DNA of 64,000 nt from Teretinema zuelzerae (lineage in GTDB: Bacteria; Spirochaetota; Spirochaetia; Treponematales; Treponemataceae), in the NCBI RefSeq assembly GCF_021021555.1, contig NZ_JAINWA010000003.1, positions 1,922,001 to 1,986,000 of the forward strand, read 5' to 3'. The stretch's first letter is position 1. Each line of letters begins with the position of its first letter. Of the stretch, positions 55,601 to 64,000 are shown in pieces. Made by a program: the position numbers and the translations under genes. Below the pieces are notes generated by a model. The model did not search any database, was not told where the DNA came from, and saw only the letters and a list, made by a program, of their open reading frames with translations.

Positions 55601-58310
55601 CATCAATATCTGCTTGAGTGTTCCCAACCAAAATAAGGACATTTTTATCATAGGTGGAATTAGCATGACGAACGATAAGACGTGCTTGGCCGGGAACTTT
55701 TGGAACAATGTAGCATTTGTTTCCAAGAGGGCTTATCGCTGCAATAGAGGGATCATCGATTTCCCATGAGAATAACGTTGTATCAGCCCCATTTTCAAGT
55801 TTAGCAGTGATCTGCTCCCCCTGAGACCCAGAAATAAGACCAACAACATCCTTACTTGTACTAATAAAGGGATCTTTTGGATTTACGATAATATATTCAT
55901 CACCAATACGTACTGTGATTTTAAGTACATTGTCAGCCTTTGGATGTGATATCGAGATGACCGCTGTACCCTTGCTTTTTGATGTAATAGTTGCAGTATT
56001 TCCGTTCGGAATGACTTCTACAATGGAAGGAGAATCAGAGATCCAAGATATTCCAGAATAGTCTGAAAGAGGAAGATTTACTGGCGTTACAGAAACGACC
56101 TTATCCGTATTGATCGATGGAAACTGCACAACATTCTGAGCTGTGGTAAAGAATATTGAAGGTGGCAGTACCGATAAATCAGTCCCAACTGGGTATACGG
56201 TAACAGTGAATCGTACTGACTGTAATCCAGCTAGTGAAGCGGTTATAATCGCTGTTCCACTTGAAACACCAGTTATCGTAGATACTGTATTTTTATCACT
56301 GGGTGTAACAGTTGCAACAGAAGAATTACTGGAACTCCATTGAATGGCAGTAAGTTCTTCCGGCGAAAGATTCCGTGTCATTAAATACAGTTGATCTGAT
56401 TTTCCAGCGATTAGATTGTAGTATGTTTTCTCTGAGTAGAGAACCTGCATAGCCTCCAGTTCTTCAGCAGTTTCTGCAACATAACAGAGAATCTTTTTCG
56501 GATTATCAGCCCGAGGATTAGTTATAGTTATAAAGGTTTGTCCATTTCCGACGGCTGTTACCAGCTGTTCTTTCCCTGCACCTGCAACAGTTACAATATT
56601 TGAATCTGCACTTGACCAGTCAAGAGACGATTCATCATTTATTGTCACATTACCTTGAAGGGTCACTGCAAGTTTCTGAGACGTTCCACGAACAAGTCCC
56701 AGGAGTGACTGACCCTTGATGACAAGGGGTTCTTCAAAGGAGGCGTATGAAGGGAAAACCTTTACCAATACCTCTGTAGGGGTCAAAGCCTTTGGATGCG
56801 TGATATAGATAACAGCAGAACCTTCTTTTTTAGGTTCAATAAAGGCAGTTCCATTTGCTCGCTGCGTAATGATAGAGGCGGTACGTCCCCAAACTCCAGT
56901 TGTTCCATTTGTTGTACGAAGAGAAATGATATCAGGATTATCAACTGACCAAACAAAATTTTTCTCATCTCCGGCTTCACCACCAACAAGAGAAACAAGG
57001 AGTTCGCTTTCCTCGAGTCCTAGTTTTGTCCGGATATAATTCTGACTCGTCGTAATAAACGCACCAGAATGCACTGCGCCATCTGCTTGATTCTCCACAA
57101 AAATCATGATTTCTCGCGGATATTTCGCGGCCGGATGAGATACCGTGAGCTTTGCTATTCCATTCTTTTTGCCATTCAAGACAACTTCATTATGATAAGA
57201 AGCAAAATCACAAATAGACGAATCATCAATCGTCCATTGAAATTGAGAAGGATCGAGTTCATTAACACGAGTAGAGCCCTTTAACGAAACCGACAAGTTT
57301 GCAGGAGTTGAACCATTTACGGTAACCTTACTCTCAATAACATCGATATACACATTCTCAATAATGGTAACAACACGGACTTTTATATCAAGAGGATAAA
57401 GGGCTCGAGGGTGGCTCACCCTGACTGTTGCCCGTCCATCAGCTCGTGGGGATATTTCTGCATTAGCACCATTTGCAGTTAGCGAGATAGTGCCAGGAGC
57501 ACTTTCTTCCGAATCAAGCACTTCCCAGGTAAAACTATTTTGATCTGCTCCATCCCCATTGACAAGGGAGACAGAGACTTTTCGGTCTGCTCCATTGTGA
57601 GCAAGCGAGATAATATTCTGGCTTGTTGTAAGGTATATCGCTTTTTCATTCTCCGGCTTGACGAATACAAGTAGTTCTAGTGGATAGGTGCTTGACGGAT
57701 GAGAGACAGTAATTCGCGCGACCCCATTTGTTTTCGCACTGATAATTCCATTCTGTCCGGAAGCCTCTACTGTAGCAATACTGGACTTATCAATACTCCA
57801 AGAAAATTGTGACATCTCAGCGGATGAACCCTTTGATAAAGATACCAGTATTTTCTTTGTGGTTCCTGCTTCCATTTCAACCACTGGCATGGTTGTGGAT
57901 ATATAGGGAGCGTTCTCGGTAATCGGATCAATACCAGACACACCAATGACGCAGGCGGCCGCCTGACCATTTGCTTTTGCGATGAGCACCGTATTTCCAT
58001 TTCGAAGACCTGAAACGGTTGCACCCGAAGAGTCTCCATCAACTTTGATGACTGATTCATCATATGTGTACTCTATTCGCGCATTACTCTTTGCTTCAGT
58101 CGGATTTATGGAAAGAGTTAAGTACTCAATTCCACCAATACCCAGAGAGAGTGTAGTTTTTGAAAAAGCTAACGATTTGACAGTAACGCTCTCGTCTTTA
58201 TCATTCGATAAAAACAAACTACACGAAGCAGTCAGAAAAGAAATGAGTACCATCAGAAAAGAAATGAGTACCACAAAAGCTAGAAAAGCGTTAGGTTTTG
58301 AGTGTCGCAT
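52647..58310 (-). CDS. Giant Ig-like (Big_2-type) repeat lipoprotein, putative adhesin
   Basis: This 1887-aa protein has a lipoprotein signal ending at LTASC (Cys30). About 15-20 bacterial Ig-like repeats follow, each near 85-100 residues. Typical repeat marks are TTSQNVVRM, a central W-S/T-x-D-N, then GxAxITVSHP and a final hydrophobic strand. The C-terminal 200 residues are Trp/Tyr-rich and different, perhaps a binding head. A 21-base duplication inside the signal region (58234-58275) repeats VLISFL. AAGGAG precedes the ATG. Placed next to type IV secretion genes, it may hold mating pairs together. Exact repeat count needs a domain search. Confidence 0.82.
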   Translation of the reverse strand: MRHSKPNAFLAFVVLISFLMVLISFLTASCSLFLSNDKDESVTVKSLAFSKTTLSLGIGGIEYLTLSINPTEAKSNARIEYTYDESVIKVDGDSSGATVSGLRNGNTVLIAKANGQAAACVIGVSGIDPITENAPYISTTMPVVEMEAGTTKKILVSLSKGSSAEMSQFSWSIDKSSIATVEASGQNGIISAKTNGVARITVSHPSSTYPLELLVFVKPENEKAIYLTTSQNIISLAHNGADRKVSVSLVNGDGADQNSFTWEVLDSEESAPGTISLTANGANAEISPRADGRATVRVSHPRALYPLDIKVRVVTIIENVYIDVIESKVTVNGSTPANLSVSLKGSTRVNELDPSQFQWTIDDSSICDFASYHNEVVLNGKKNGIAKLTVSHPAAKYPREIMIFVENQADGAVHSGAFITTSQNYIRTKLGLEESELLVSLVGGEAGDEKNFVWSVDNPDIISLRTTNGTTGVWGRTASIITQRANGTAFIEPKKEGSAVIYITHPKALTPTEVLVKVFPSYASFEEPLVIKGQSLLGLVRGTSQKLAVTLQGNVTINDESSLDWSSADSNIVTVAGAGKEQLVTAVGNGQTFITITNPRADNPKKILCYVAETAEELEAMQVLYSEKTYYNLIAGKSDQLYLMTRNLSPEELTAIQWSSSNSSVATVTPSDKNTVSTITGVSSGTAIITASLAGLQSVRFTVTVYPVGTDLSVLPPSIFFTTAQNVVQFPSINTDKVVSVTPVNLPLSDYSGISWISDSPSIVEVIPNGNTATITSKSKGTAVISISHPKADNVLKITVRIGDEYIIVNPKDPFISTSKDVVGLISGSQGEQITAKLENGADTTLFSWEIDDPSIAAISPLGNKCYIVPKVPGQARLIVRHANSTYDKNVLILVGNTQADIDGLSYLTTTQNVVRMVTGTQQTVSVRLSGTSETSAADYAWTSDNPSILQIVDNGGTAVLSGISAGVARVTVKHASCVYPLDITVIISNTLQDAASSPYITSSQNILSVTKGGSSKTLSVTLAGGSESDNQHFVWTVDRGDLIQLTSNGQSAVVKGISAGECRLTVTHPKSTYPFPLVVIVDEAAPSSNLYINPSLPIVSMKPADSAQTVTATLVGGTAEDKYGFVWSADNYNVIDLTYSANTAVITPRQEGKAEITISHPKSPYDGKIIVRVTEYSQFAFSQSSMTIAEGTTQFVAMQVPAIEGEYSGRVTYATDNSKIVTITGTNKVAQVTALATGTAIVTATSPSGAKSDLMIYVKKATEMTAPYITSQTNVLAMKITDSQRSVSASIVGEGISTPDQYNLQWKITDPSIASLIGTSGSNIIVKPLKAGETSIRISHPKTSTIYTIHVQVEGSNAGISLNKNYIATETGKTVEISANIDLGTSEDYKAITWSADKVGGAEIVSILGSGKTVALYALSTGKTTVTAEFKGKTAKCDVLIAASRQFSFDTQSMRLQPGQKKTFKYVLIPEDASINWMTNSNDFVTYAVDTSSKTVTVTGLSEGVTKLSGTANSMSASINITCAWDYKLSINKTLIKTEPKYDSSNPQLYIISYEVNPADARIDLLIDNDIATYTIDKTKREIYIRPTKEGTANFSVSATNVYNNYKFGTQTCSLNFGYSRLTVKPVIISKQGSYSRYNAEGGMLVLGDGEDVSVSLSVVEENASYSISNVQYVNATSSPTPIVLSQPSTGLWNVKHTVDYIIYERLVTHDTYFKKDNDRLTVRWEHAVYNGDNQYWYASFGNNLYFVRYKDDGGTHTGYNAYISPNLPNGNGNSSWTPITTWSPTFVRQERSTPLRMSESDYKANTDYYWPEHEQRYSYKSWGSWYDHHGTWSAWDINEAAKVPSLDKSIISTVTAGYINGTVVRPSGNQAFQIPIVVETRKCTK

Positions 58311-58341
58311 ACGGTGAACTCCTTTTGTTCAAACATGTATG

Positions 58342-58365
58342 TATAAAGAGTGAAGACTCTTTATA
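58342..58365. promoter_or_regulatory. Perfect 24-base palindrome upstream of the Ig-repeat gene
   Basis: TATAAAGAGT (58342-58351) pairs with ACTCTTTATA (58356-58365) around GAAG. It lies about 30 bases before the gene's start, between it and virB10, so it could be an operator, leader hairpin or terminator. Confidence 0.6.
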
Positions 58366-58473
58366 TTCTGTGTTTCTAAAGAGAAATCAAAAAAAGGTGA
58401 GGATAATAGAAGGAAATATGTGATTGTCGTTACTAGAATACAGAAGACCGCCTGTATCAGCGGCCTTTACGCA

Positions 58474-59832
58474 TCATCTTTTATATACAGATGTAACAGG
58501 TGGAGATGAAACAGGTGGAAGGCGAATATTTTTATTAAGCATAATATTGATCTTTGTTCCGCTTTTCACCGTAAGTGTCGGTTGAATATTCATTGTTCGA
58601 TCAATAATTTTGGCTCCCAGTTGGTTAATGACATTCTGGTTTGCAGCTATGAGATTCTGTGCTGTCTCATTTTGAGTAGTAGCCATAGTTGCAGCAAACT
58701 CACCATTAACCAATGTAAATGCTGAAATAATCCCCATCGCTTTCACGTACTGGAAAAGATGCTCATCAACCTTGCCTTTGGTTCCTGAATATCCTTTATC
58801 ATCTACGCCATTCATATTCCCAAGTGAAACCTGAAATCCATCCGGCCGGATTAACGTGTTCCAGGCTATCTGAACACGGCTTTGTGCAAAAGAAACAGAA
58901 GAATTATACGATGCAATCAGTATGCTTCCTTGAGGGATGAGAAGTTTCTTGCCTGTCAGTGAATCATAGATGTTTTCAGTTACTCGTGCCTGAATATCAC
59001 CCGGAAGGTCAGTGTTTATACCGGTAATAAGAACACCAGGAATTATTGATCCATTCCACAGAGTATCATTTCCGATAAAATACCCCGTTGCCTCATCCTC
59101 TCGGCCAGAACTATAAAACGATTGCTTGTCGTCTTGCATATTCTGTTCACGGTATCCCATCGATTCTCCACTTCCTGTGCCGCCAGAGGAGCCAATTCCC
59201 CCAAGAGCCGCGATCCGATGTGCCGTATATTCGTCCTGACCCATGGGAACAGAACCAAAAGCAGAGATGGTTTGCATTAACGGGTCTTGTCCTTGAGAAT
59301 TTCCCCTATACGCTCCTTGAGTTTCTTGGCCGAGAAGTCTTCCTTGAACCACTGGTATAATTGCAGATCCATAGGCATTCAACGCACTTTCATCTACTTG
59401 AGCCGGTCTTCCACCACCTGTCGGTTGTGACTTTTTCGTTTGCTGAGTGGGAGGTATATACACCGGACTCTCTTCCTGAATGGCCGGAGGAGACGAATTG
59501 CGTATTTCCGTACGTTCCTCGTAGGGCTTAGGTTGCACAGAAAAGTCAGGGACATTCAATTCAGAAGCGACGCCGTCTTCCATCTTCTTCTTTTTTTTGC
59601 TCTCAGAAGGGGAGATAATCGAAACAACAACGATGAGGGAAGCAAGCCCACCGGCCAACAACAAAATGAGTTTTTTGTTAATCCTCGGAACAACTGTTTT
59701 CGGCTCAACTGAAGCACCATCTTTTTCTGAAGAAACATCTTCGGTACCTTTTTCTTCTTCCAGCGCTGCTTCTCGTGCAATTTCATCTTCATCCGAAAGA
59801 ACAAGGCCGGTTTCCTCGTCATATTGACTCAT
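58474..59832 (-). CDS. VirB10/TrbI-family conjugation channel protein
   Basis: VirB10 spans the inner membrane and periplasm and helps form the outer core of a type IV secretion channel. This protein is 452 aa. An acidic cytoplasmic N-terminus is followed by one transmembrane helix (LILLLAGGLASLIVVVSI, about 54-72) and a Pro-rich periplasmic linker. The C-terminal TrbI domain holds IIPGVLITGINTDLPG, LLIPQGSILIASYNS and VKSGTKINIMLNKNI. It starts 3 bases after the VirB9 stop. Confidence 0.92.
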   Translation of the reverse strand: MSQYDEETGLVLSDEDEIAREAALEEEKGTEDVSSEKDGASVEPKTVVPRINKKLILLLAGGLASLIVVVSIISPSESKKKKKMEDGVASELNVPDFSVQPKPYEERTEIRNSSPPAIQEESPVYIPPTQQTKKSQPTGGGRPAQVDESALNAYGSAIIPVVQGRLLGQETQGAYRGNSQGQDPLMQTISAFGSVPMGQDEYTAHRIAALGGIGSSGGTGSGESMGYREQNMQDDKQSFYSSGREDEATGYFIGNDTLWNGSIIPGVLITGINTDLPGDIQARVTENIYDSLTGKKLLIPQGSILIASYNSSVSFAQSRVQIAWNTLIRPDGFQVSLGNMNGVDDKGYSGTKGKVDEHLFQYVKAMGIISAFTLVNGEFAATMATTQNETAQNLIAANQNVINQLGAKIIDRTMNIQPTLTVKSGTKINIMLNKNIRLPPVSSPPVTSVYKR

Positions 59833-59835
59833 TAC

Positions 59836-60816
59836 TTACCCCTTTTTCTTCTCGATTGTAATTCGCTCTTTTTTGTACTTGACTGTCACACGCTCGATAA
59901 GCTTATCAATGACAATCAAATTCCCCTGTGGGCGATAATTTACCACGTCGGCCTTATTTTCAAAGATCCCTGGTAATTCCATCTGTAAGACTTCTTCACC
60001 GAAGGTTATATAGGTCTTCTTTCCATCATCATAGACTCTTGTTGGAATCCATCGAGGTTTCTTGAAAACATTGAAAGTAATCTTGTAGTCGAATGATAGA
60101 AAGCGTGGATCTATTGTATCCATTTCTGTTGCTACTTGAATTTCTTTGGTTATGTCTTTAGCAAAGATCTGTGGCATCCCTTGATTGTGATATTTCCATT
60201 TCACAATAGGCATATACACGTTTGAATAACTTCTTAAAACCACATGGTATACTCTCATATTTGTATTTATGATGAGTGTGGCATCAAGTCCGGCCTGTTT
60301 CGGTTTAACATAGATATGTTGAACGACAACATTGTTCTGCTGATTAACACCTGCACCAATAATCCATCGCTCGGTATCTGAAACAAATGGACTATCGATG
60401 ACTATCTCACCGGGCTGTAGGTGTATATCTGTTGTGCGTAGTATCTGACAATATACTTCATACACCTGATCTGGATCATAATCATAGATTCTCGCTGCGT
60501 GTGAGTACTCAGTTGGTTTGATAGTTCCCTCTTCAGTAGATTGTTTGACTGAATCAAGACCGGTAGTCCGTTTTACCGCTGGCTCAGGAGTCGGAATATA
60601 CACAGGGCGATCAACATAGACTATTTGATTTTGAACATCGATGGAGGCTTTCAGTTCTTCAACTGCAACTTCTTCTTCGCTCTTTTCTTCCATTTCAACA
60701 AGTTTGTCTTTGACAACTTCGTTTCTCGGCTCCATGTCCATTGTTTTACAGGAAACTCCCAGAATAATACTGATAGCGAGTAAAAAAATGGCGCGGATCT
60801 CATGTCTTTTGTACAT
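59836..60816 (-). CDS. VirB9/TrbG-family conjugation protein, lipoprotein form
   Basis: VirB9 forms the outer-membrane core ring with VirB10. This 326-aa protein starts with a lipoprotein signal LLAISIILGVSC (Cys23), so it may carry its own lipid anchor in place of a separate VirB7. The VirB9/TrbG domain includes YDPDQVYEVYCQILRTTDIHLQPGE (quoted as YDPDQVYEV and LQPGE), HIYVKPKQAGLDATLIINT and, near the end, VYDDGKKTYITF. The start ATG shares its A with the upstream stop (TAATG), so it is coupled to virB8. Confidence 0.9.
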   Translation of the reverse strand: MYKRHEIRAIFLLAISIILGVSCKTMDMEPRNEVVKDKLVEMEEKSEEEVAVEELKASIDVQNQIVYVDRPVYIPTPEPAVKRTTGLDSVKQSTEEGTIKPTEYSHAARIYDYDPDQVYEVYCQILRTTDIHLQPGEIVIDSPFVSDTERWIIGAGVNQQNNVVVQHIYVKPKQAGLDATLIINTNMRVYHVVLRSYSNVYMPIVKWKYHNQGMPQIFAKDITKEIQVATEMDTIDPRFLSFDYKITFNVFKKPRWIPTRVYDDGKKTYITFGEEVLQMELPGIFENKADVVNYRPQGNLIVIDKLIERVTVKYKKERITIEKKKG

Positions 60817-61514
60817 TACTGTGCTCCTTGTATGCGAGTGATTTCAGTGAGATTGTATTCTTCGATGTAAATACCTAGTGGATTGAGTTTTTCTGCTTTC
60901 TTGGGCGGCGTCTTCCGGGTTGTCGTAACCAATGCGCGGAAACGTTTAGTTCCCGCTCCCCGTCCGGTTACAGTTTCAATAAAATCAACTTGATAGGTAC
61001 TACCTGATACCCGTATTGTCGATTCTATTGTTACTACTCGCTTCTTGAATCCAATATCTGCGAAGGGATTATCCTCACGGATTGCAGGGGTCATTCGATC
61101 TGCACAGGAAGGAGTAATGATGTTATAGAGGGAGCTGATATTTGAAGTGAGAACTTCTCCATCGGTGGGAAGCGTACGTAAGTTTTGGAGGAATGTTTCC
61201 ACCTGGTAGATATATGCGCTTTCAGGGATGTTCATCGTTTGATAGGAATAGCTGGATACATCCCCTACATATTTTGCTTCGCCCCATGGTAGAACAGTAA
61301 TTACAACCGGGATCTTCTTCGGTAGTGTCATTGCCCATGACAGTGACACTGCAAGAACAATGATCACAGCGAGTTCCACTATCGCTATAATAAGCCACTC
61401 TTTTTTGCCTTTACTCTCCCGAGCCACTAAATCGCAGTATAGTTTTTCATTTCGCTTCATAGGGTTATCAATATCAAATTCTGTGTAGATTACTTTCTTA
61501 TGATGACTTGCCAT
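60816..61514 (-). CDS. VirB8/TrbF-family conjugation protein
   Basis: VirB8 is an inner-membrane assembly factor of the channel. Taken from the ATG at 61514, which has the strong site GGAGGAAATA before it, the protein is 232 aa: a short cytoplasmic head, one transmembrane helix (WLIIAIVELAVIIVLAVSLSW) and a periplasmic TrbF domain (VITVLPWGEAKYVGD, YQVDFIETVTGRG). In the sequence as given the TrbL frame runs straight into it, which would make a fusion; I think these are two genes joined by a frameshift. Its stop overlaps the virB9 start. Confidence 0.85.
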   Translation of the reverse strand: MASHHKKVIYTEFDIDNPMKRNEKLYCDLVARESKGKKEWLIIAIVELAVIIVLAVSLSWAMTLPKKIPVVITVLPWGEAKYVGDVSSYSYQTMNIPESAYIYQVETFLQNLRTLPTDGEVLTSNISSLYNIITPSCADRMTPAIREDNPFADIGFKKRVVTIESTIRVSGSTYQVDFIETVTGRGAGTKRFRALVTTTRKTPPKKAEKLNPLGIYIEEYNLTEITRIQGAQ

Positions 61515-63085
61515 TATTTCCTCCAGATGGTGGTGTAGGTGGTGTAGGTGGTGTAGTACGTTGTGGGATTGTTGTCCTAACGGAGTTCCACCGTCATACT
61601 TTTTGGTATCTTGCTGAACAGGTTTTTGCATTCCGCCTATTTGTGCTTTCCATGCAGAAGATTCAGCATTTTTAGTTTCTTGCTTATGTTGTGCATATCG
61701 TTCCGCTCCTTTTGCTTTATTCTCCTGAGCAAATTCACCGCTTGTTTTCCGATTCCCATCTTCTTTTGGTTTGTTCCGAGCCTCAAGAGATGAGAATCGA
61801 TTTCCGCCGCCACTATTACTTCCGCCTCCTCCTTTACCATTCGTAAGACTTTTTGCAAGTCCATGAACACCGGACTTCACAGACTCTTTGGCAGAATCAC
61901 CCATCGAGCGCGCACCTGCTGCAATTGAGCCAAGCTTTCCTTTCCCATCAGCGGCGGCAGCCTTTCCAGCACCAACAGCCTGATCAACCGCTGCTTTCCC
62001 TTGTACAGCGGTTTTGACTCCAGCAGAAGCTGCACCCTTAACGGCAGCTCCACCGGCTGCGGCGGCTCCTGCCATAGAGGCAGCAGTCCGAAGACCTTCA
62101 GCCATTGATAATTGAGGCGTACCGGTCAACAGAGCTGTCGCAAGGGCGGGGCCGTTTTGGCAAAGAAGCCAATGAAGGAAGATGGTGAATAGCGTATAGA
62201 TCGTCTGGTCGATGAAGTTATCAAAGGGTCGAACCATGAGCGCAAGAAACCCATTTATTGCGAGCATGAACGTAAGGGTTACAAAGAGAAGTTTTAACGC
62301 CTGACCGACTATTGCTCCCACCAGTTTCTCTGTAAGGAACTTTGTTCCATCCCAGAGCATGAAGGGAAGCATAATACATCCAACACTTGTGATAAGTGTA
62401 AATTCAATTGCACCAATGAAATATTGAATGGAACAGAATATTCCACCAAGAAGAACCGCAAGTGAAGCAAGTGCAAGTAATGTAAAACCTCCGATATCAG
62501 GACCTTTTGGTGGAACCACACTTACACTTAAGCAAACAAGTGCTTTGCTCCAGATATTTTCAAAGGTAAGCATCAGTAGGCGCATAACCGCGTTTGGTCT
62601 TATGAACATACCCGGACGTTTATCAGAGCCTTTATCAAAGATATCAAGCACATACTTTTTTGCGACATTACCTTTCCCAGTTTCTTCTTCCAATACTTTA
62701 ATGATGTCTGAATATGCATCAGGGTCGTTTGCTTTCTTTTCCCAGAACTCAGTTGCCTCGCCATCAGAAGTAGTTTTCTGGATCATCGCGGCAACCTTCC
62801 CGTAGCTTGAACCATAACTCCAGGCATAGATAATTCTGTTTATACCTTGAATCATTAAGGATAAGCATTAATGAAAATTAAGAAGAAAATCACAGATGTG
62901 AATGTCTTGATTAACTGCTCTGATAATCCTTCACCTTTAGCAATATACTTAATCGCGATAAACCCAAGATTAAGTGTTAGGATAATTTTTGCAATAAACA
63001 TCGCTTGTCCCATGAAATACCCTTGAAGACTGGAAAAGTCCTCTAACAAGGTAAAGAATGGGGCATCAAGCCATTTTGGTTCCAT
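61494..63085 (-). CDS. VirB6/TrbL-family channel protein, apparently split by frameshifts
   Basis: TrbL/VirB6 is a polytopic inner-membrane channel subunit. The N-terminal 76 aa (63085-62855, WLDAPFFTLLEDFSSLQGYF and two membrane segments) end at a TAATG. A second ORF starts there and continues with several transmembrane helices and a Gly/Ala/Lys-rich tail. Adding one base near 62858 would join them, and one near 61583 would end the gene normally at the stop at about 61494-61496 (tail TTPPTPPTPPSGG), overlapping virB8. Without corrections the frame fuses into VirB8 (60816-62855, 679 aa). A real TAATG-coupled split cannot be excluded. Confidence 0.7.
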
Positions 63086-63169
63086 TTGTCCTCCTGTGCC
63101 TTTTGTGCTTTTGCATCCGATAACTCCTGTTCTATAGTTATATTTAATTAAGGGAATCCTTAACTTACC

Positions 63170-63199
63170 TTGTTTTTCAGTGTCTAGAAGTGTTATACT
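63170..63199 (+). promoter_or_regulatory. Promoter of the tandem-repeat gene
   Basis: TTGTTT (63170-63175), 18-base spacer, TATACT (63194-63199). AAGGAG follows before the ATG at 63219. Confidence 0.65.
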
Positions 63200-63218
63200 T
63201 TTTAGTAAGGAGATGTAG

Positions 63219-64000
63219 ATGAAAAAATATTTATGCTTCTGATATTTATTCTTACTGGATATATGAGTTTTACAGAAAATTACTCAACACCTCTTTTTAT
63301 TAGTACAGAACTAGTTGCAACTGTTAATGATGAAATTGTTCGCTTCTTTTCCTTTGAAAAGGATTCTTGGAAGTCTGATCCCTCTGCTAATTTGACTTTA
63401 CCGGTTGGTTGTTCCGATGTTTCTTTGACAAGTGTTCTAGGAAATATTGTTGTCGCAACCGTTGATGGAAACATTGTTCGTTTCTTTTCCTTTGAAAAGG
63501 ATTCTTGGAAGTCTGATCCCTCTGCTAATTTGACTTTACCGGTTGGTTGTTCCGATGTTCTTTGACAAGTGTTCTAGGAAATATTGTTGTCGCAACCGTT
63601 GATGGAAACATTGTTCGTTTCTTTTCCTTTGAAAAAGATTCTTGGAAGTCTGATCCCTCTGTTAATTTGACTTTACCGGTTGGTTGTTCCGATGTTTCTT
63701 TGACAAGTGTTCTAGGAAATATTGTTGTCGCAACTGTTAATGAAATACTGTTCGTTTCTATTCCTTTGAAAAAGGTTCCTGGAAGTCTGATCCCTCTGCT
63801 AATTTGACTTTACCGGTTGGTTGTACCGGTATTTCTTTGACAAATGTTCTGGGAAATATTATCGTTGCAACTGTCAATAAAAATTCTATTCAGTTATATT
63901 CATTTGAAAAAGGTTTCTGGAAGACTGATCCTTCTACAATTTATCATTTTGATTCTATCCAGCCGTCTAAACTGACGGCTCAATCCTCTTTAACTTATTT
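63219..64000 (+). pseudogene. Tandem-repeat surface-type protein gene with frameshifts, running off the window
   Basis: A good promoter, AAGGAG and ATG (63219) lead into ATGAAAAAATATTT, but the frame stops after 7 codons. Adding one A to the A6 run gives a convincing signal peptide start (MKKIFMLLIFILTGY) that joins the open frame at 63233. The body is a tandem repeat of about 138 bases (46 aa). Units begin at 63317, 63455, 63592, 63730 and 63867 with the theme NIVVATVDGNIVRFFSF and LTLPVGCSDVSLTSVLG. The second and fourth intervals are 137 bases, each shifting the frame. The beta-propeller-like pattern is a guess. It could be decaying, phase-variable or mis-sequenced. Confidence 0.65.

Overview
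The window reads as chromosome-origin DNA of a treponeme or close relative (Spirochaetota). The basis is the dnaA-dnaN-recF-DUF721 cluster with gyrB-gyrA beside it, several spirochaete-type hypothetical proteins, many small lipoproteins and outer-membrane-type proteins, and a lifestyle gene set (ferredoxin/[FeFe]-hydrogenase-like chemoreceptor, ThyX, Ftp) that fits an anaerobe. The species cannot be named from the sequence alone.

Region 1 (1-28140) is GC-rich, densely packed housekeeping DNA. It holds a tRNA cluster (Arg, two Ser), thyX, a DUF2804 protein with a spirochaete hypothetical, a beta-CASP nuclease with an rRNA methyltransferase, a hemolysin III protein, two diguanylate cyclases, aspS, ftp, a CBM48-like protein, and metK followed by two envelope proteins. 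After these come an [FeFe]-hydrogenase-like chemotaxis receptor, an RluA-type pseudouridine synthase, ilvC with a divergent ilvY, modF, thrH, a nitroreductase, a secreted nuclease, a DUF1836 regulator and arfB. At least a dozen genes have a -10 box ending only 6-9 bases before the ATG, which implies leaderless mRNAs.

Region 2 (28141-38167) is the origin region. It contains three parS sites, a VapBC-type toxin-antitoxin pair, gyrA and gyrB on the minus strand, and the divergent dnaA, dnaN, recF, DUF721/dciA set. A consensus DnaA box and AT-rich DNA lie between dnaA and dnaN. The dnaA reading frame is broken by one base near its 3' end, and recF carries a terminator-like hairpin inside its first codons.

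Region 3 (38168-64000) is AT-rich accessory DNA that begins directly after the DUF721 stop codon. It looks like one end of an integrative conjugative element. It carries a DDE transposase with a coupled TPR gene, a family of at least six palindromic repeats, a PilZ protein, an ArdC-like protein, a 1749-aa polyvalent protein (metallopeptidase-like, RadC/JAB-like, MuF-like and ArdC-like parts), a Thoeris antiphage pair (thsA-thsB) followed by an integron attC-like site, a giant Ig-repeat lipoprotein, and a type IV secretion operon (VirB6/TrbL, VirB8/TrbF, VirB9/TrbG, VirB10/TrbI). The relaxase, coupling protein, VirB4 and integrase are not in the window and presumably lie to the right.

Several ORFs (dnaA, both ends of trbL, the tandem-repeat gene at the right edge) are each restored by adding back one base in or next to a short homopolymer. 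This pattern suggests base-calling deletions, although real decay or phase variation is possible. The most notable findings are the Thoeris pair in an apparent attC-type cassette, the hydrogenase-like chemoreceptor and the recurrent leaderless promoter layout.
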